NCBI GenBank assembly: GCA_946617165.1
Contig: CAMOJP010000005.1
Coordinates: 1-45,206, forward strand
Source of the DNA: an uncultured Bacteroidales bacterium
Lineage (GTDB): Bacteria; Bacteroidota; Bacteroidia; Bacteroidales; Paludibacteraceae
Length of the DNA: 45,206 nucleotides
Direction: 5' to 3'
The notes beneath the pieces were generated by a model, which did not search any database, was not told the origin of the DNA, and was given only the letters and a program-made list of their open reading frames with translations. Numbering within the stretch: the stretch's first letter is position 1; each line of letters opens with the position of its first letter. Positions 42,575-45,206 of this stretch are shown here, one piece after another. Position numbers and translations under genes: made by a program.

Positions 42575-43922
42575 TAGCGCTTTAGCGCGCTGGACGGTAC
42601 TGGTTCTCGTGGCGTCCATGATGTTCTTCGCGTATATGTTCGTGGACATCCTTTCTCCGTTGGCTTCTCTGTTGGAGAAGACACCGCATTTGGGATGGAA
42701 TCAAGGCGTATTCGGCACCTATGCCGCCGGAGAATATCTACTGAATGTGTTCGGGTTTCTCATCTTAGCCGGTATCATTCTGGATAAGATGGGAGTACGT
42801 TTTACGGGAACGCTCTCCGCTTCGTTAATGGTCATCGGTGCCGCAATCAAATATATCGGTATATCCGAGTGGTTTGGCGCGAATGAGATGGTGTGGCTTA
42901 ACTCATGGTGGCCTTCTATGCCTGGTTCCGCCAAAATGGCGATGTTCGGTTTTATGATTTTCGGTTGCGGCTGCGAGATGGCGGGTACGACTGTTTCCAA
43001 AGTGCTGGCTAAGTGGTTCAAAGGAAAAGAGATGGCTTTGGCGATGGGTTTAGAGATGTCTATCGCACGTATCGGTGTCTTTGCAGCGATGTTTTTCTCG
43101 CCGCTCATCAGTCACCATTTCGCTAAAGACGGACTTGATTCCGTTACGGCCCCCTTCCTTTTCTCCGCTTTACTGCTCGTTATAGGCTTGCTGAACTATC
43201 TTGTTTTCTGCGTGATGGACAACAAGTTCGACAAGCAACTGGCTGCCGCAGGCGAGAAAGTAGATACTTCCGATCCGGAAGATGAGTTCCATATCTCCGA
43301 CCTCGGACAAATTTTCCGCTCGAAGATGTTCTGGATAATAGCTCTGCTATGCGTGTTGTACTACTCCGCTATCTTCCCGTTCCAACGCTTTGCGACGAAT
43401 TTCCTCGAAGAGACACTCTCGATCTCCAATGCAGAGGCTGCAGGTCTGTTCAAGTGGTTCCCAATCCTTGCAATGGTACTTACCCCGTTCCTCGGAGCCT
43501 TTATTGATAATAAAGGTAAAGGAGCTTCGATGATGATGATTGGTGCAATCATTATGATTGTTTGTCATAGTATCTTTGCATTTGTTTTGCCGGCATATCC
43601 GCACAAATGGCTTGCTTTGGTGACGATTCTGGTACTCGGTGTCAGTTTCTCCCTTGTTCCAGCATCCATGTGGCCTTCTGTACCTAAGATTATTGACGAG
43701 AAAGTGCTGGGCTCTGCATACTGCCTCATATTCTGGGTGCAGAATATCGGGCTTTGCTTGGTGCCGATGCTGATTGGCAAACTGCGTGTAGTGACCAACG
43801 GTTATCTCGTTCCGATGATTGTGTTCGCCTCATTTGGCGTATTGGCATTCATTCTATCACTCGCACTCAAAGTAGAGGATAAGAAAAAAGGATATGGACT
43901 GGAGTTGCCTAATAAAAAATAA
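42546..43922 (+). CDS. Major facilitator superfamily transporter
   Basis: 458 aa with about twelve hydrophobic helices and a cytoplasmic loop in the middle (about residues 225-260). ATG 42546 (MAKIQQALNDSALARW...) is used; the open frame reaching back to 42420 overlaps ompH and the small gene. GxxxDKxG-type loop ILDKMGVRF near helix 2-3 fits MFS. Substrate unknown; placement between envelope genes hints at a cell-wall-related solute but does not show it. Overlaps murF by 29 nt. Confidence 0.88.
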   Translation: MAKIQQALNDSALARWTVLVLVASMMFFAYMFVDILSPLASLLEKTPHLGWNQGVFGTYAAGEYLLNVFGFLILAGIILDKMGVRFTGTLSASLMVIGAAIKYIGISEWFGANEMVWLNSWWPSMPGSAKMAMFGFMIFGCGCEMAGTTVSKVLAKWFKGKEMALAMGLEMSIARIGVFAAMFFSPLISHHFAKDGLDSVTAPFLFSALLLVIGLLNYLVFCVMDNKFDKQLAAAGEKVDTSDPEDEFHISDLGQIFRSKMFWIIALLCVLYYSAIFPFQRFATNFLEETLSISNAEAAGLFKWFPILAMVLTPFLGAFIDNKGKGASMMMIGAIIMIVCHSIFAFVLPAYPHKWLALVTILVLGVSFSLVPASMWPSVPKIIDEKVLGSAYCLIFWVQNIGLCLVPMLIGKLRVVTNGYLVPMIVFASFGVLAFILSLALKVEDKKKGYGLELPNKK

Positions 43923-45069
43923 GACATCCCTTACCGTCACGACGGACAGCCGGAAGATTACTCCCGGCTGTATCTTTGTAGCACTTAAAGGCGAGCATTT
44001 TGACGGTAATGACTATGTTGATCAGGCGGTCAGCGACGGCGCGGCTTTTGTTATCAAAGGCGAGAATGCGATGGCTGAGTTGCAGGACTTGGCACGGGCA
44101 TGGAGACGTCAACTCAATATACCGGTCATCGCTATCACAGGCACCAACGGCAAAACGACGACCAAGGAGTTAACCGCAGCTGTGCTCAGGACCAAATACA
44201 ACCTCCATTATACGCAGGGGAACTACAACAACTCCCTTGGCGTACCGCTCACGCTCCTGCAACTCACCAAGGACCAGCAACTCGCAATAGTGGAGATGGG
44301 AGCATCCCATCCGGGAGATATAAAGGAACTGGTGGATGTTGCCGAACCGAACTACGGACTAATCACCAATGTGGGGCGAGCCCATCTGCAAGGATTCGGT
44401 TCGTTTGAGGGGGTGATGAAGACGAAGGCGGAGCTCTACGAATATATAATAGCGCATGAGGGAACGATATTCCGCAATGAAGACAATCCCTACCTGCTTC
44501 AGATGACGGAATATGCGTTGGGTAATTCCGGCAAGTCCGTACAGATAGTGCCATACCATACCGGCAAGATGCCGGAGGGCACCCGTCTGGTAGGTGACTA
44601 TAACTCCGAGAATATCCAAGCGGCTATCGCTGTCGGTAACTATTTCGGGGTATCGGAGGAGCAGGCTTTGGATGCTATTCGCGCGTATGTACCGTCCAAT
44701 AATCGTTCCCAATTGATGCAGACGGAGCACAATACCGTGGTAGTAGATGCCTATAACGCCAACCCTACCTCTATGACTGCGGCCATCAATTCGTTTAAGG
44801 GGAACTGTTATATTTTAGGTGCAATGCGTGAGCTTGGCGAATACTCGCATCTGGAGCACCAGAATATCGCCAATATGCTACTTGAGCGCAAAGCGGATAT
44901 CGTGTATCTCGTAGGGTCCGAGTGGAGAGAGACCACTGCCCCCTATCCTGTATTTGACACGACCGCCCAACTCGCCGAATACCTCAAGTTGCACCCTATC
45001 ACCAAGGCACGAGTGCTGGTCAAAGGGTCACGATCCAACCAATTAGAAACTATCTTACCGCTATTATAA
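43894..45069 (+). CDS. murF: UDP-N-acetylmuramoyl-tripeptide--D-alanyl-D-alanine ligase
   Basis: 391 aa, somewhat short against about 430. VTTDSRKITPGCIFVALKG at the N-terminus, ATP-site TGTNGKTTTKE (Lys87), then EMGASHPGDI, VGRAHLQGFGS and DAYNANPTSM in the ligase domains. It adds D-Ala-D-Ala to the UDP-MurNAc tripeptide. The shortening lies mainly in the linker near residue 60 and in a middle-domain beta-hairpin near 215. The start overlaps the MFS stop by 29 nt. The C-terminal segment ending KGSRSNQLETILPLL is complete. Confidence 0.94.
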   Translation: MDWSCLIKNKTSLTVTTDSRKITPGCIFVALKGEHFDGNDYVDQAVSDGAAFVIKGENAMAELQDLARAWRRQLNIPVIAITGTNGKTTTKELTAAVLRTKYNLHYTQGNYNNSLGVPLTLLQLTKDQQLAIVEMGASHPGDIKELVDVAEPNYGLITNVGRAHLQGFGSFEGVMKTKAELYEYIIAHEGTIFRNEDNPYLLQMTEYALGNSGKSVQIVPYHTGKMPEGTRLVGDYNSENIQAAIAVGNYFGVSEEQALDAIRAYVPSNNRSQLMQTEHNTVVVDAYNANPTSMTAAINSFKGNCYILGAMRELGEYSHLEHQNIANMLLERKADIVYLVGSEWRETTAPYPVFDTTAQLAEYLKLHPITKARVLVKGSRSNQLETILPLL

Positions 45070-45206
45070 ATGAAAAAATCAACCGCTATAGCCATTATCG
45101 TTCTGCTTCTTATGGGAGTAGCCGTATTAGCATATTTCAATCTTCGCCAGCGCAAGGACATGCAGGAAATGACTGAGCAGATGGAGTTTGAGAAAGAGCA
45201 GTTACA
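45070..45206 (+). CDS. Membrane-anchored protein, 3' truncated by window end
   Basis: ATG directly after the murF stop. 45 residues are visible: a membrane helix (about 4-22), then a charged coiled-coil start (QRKDMQEMTEQMEFEKEQL). Continues beyond the window, so family and function cannot be told. Part of the same operon. Confidence 0.7.
   Translation, partial: MKKSTAIAIIVLLLMGVAVLAYFNLRQRKDMQEMTEQMEFEKEQL

Overview
The window looks like a chromosome segment of a Bacteroidota bacterium, most likely order Bacteroidales. Three things point there: near-universal -33/-7 promoters of the Bacteroidota type (TTTG, 19-20 bp, TAnnTTTG); almost no Shine-Dalgarno sequences in front of genes; and family content typical of that phylum (the type IX secretion regulator PorX, DUF4954, DUF4271, DUF5606, a DUF6089-like barrel, two OmpH/Skp genes after bamA, BspA-type leucine-rich repeat surface protein). 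No rRNA, tRNA, CRISPR array, transposase, phage gene or classical defence island was found. Most of the region is core housekeeping.

Layout. 1-343: cytosine-free minisatellite and terminator. 344-1042 (-): response regulator with an unusual receiver. 1303-3784 (+): ansA-pepD. 3861-5955 (-): DUF5606, Nif3-like and C4-zinc-ribbon genes, read from a promoter shared back-to-back with smpB (6042-6497, +). 6524-11372 (-): periplasmic thioredoxin, K+/H+ antiporter, SDR epimerase with a zinc-binding tail, and DEAD-box helicase. 11466-19385 (+): aroB, then acpP-fabF-wHTH-asd-U32 hydroxylase-DUF4271-hemD-rnpA-yidD-trmD. 19438-19629 (-): small Cys-rich lipoprotein. 19747-21590 (+): PASTA protein and rluD. 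21620-23737 (-): BspA-like LRR surface protein. 24021-26462 (+): porX and a membrane-anchored EEP hydrolase. 26581-29605 (+): two secreted proteins. 29717-31054 (-): rsmF-type methyltransferase. 31202-37227 (+): dnaN-exonuclease-DUF4954-rnz-radA. 37290 to the end (+): DUF6089-like barrel, uppS, bamA, two ompH/skp, a 35-codon small gene, MFS transporter, murF and a truncated membrane-protein gene.

How it fits together. The last operon joins lipid-carrier synthesis (UppS), outer-membrane protein assembly (BamA, OmpH/Skp) and peptidoglycan precursor synthesis (MurF). The dnaN operon groups replication and repair with tRNA 3' processing. PorX sits between two secreted proteins that share the same C-terminal tail, which suggests type IX cargo near its regulator.

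The most interesting material is regulatory. Fourteen promoters share an extended consensus. Three divergent pairs have the same interleaved 48-bp geometry. porX alone has a leader of about 160 nt with six 11-bp repeats, a strong Shine-Dalgarno sequence and a 7-codon upstream ORF. Short tandem repeats of different unit lengths sit between genes and, once, inside a helicase coding sequence. Several proteins also depart from their families: a response regulator without its switch Thr/Ser, an RNase Z missing an internal segment, and an epimerase with a zinc-knuckle tail. I see no complete novel multi-gene system.
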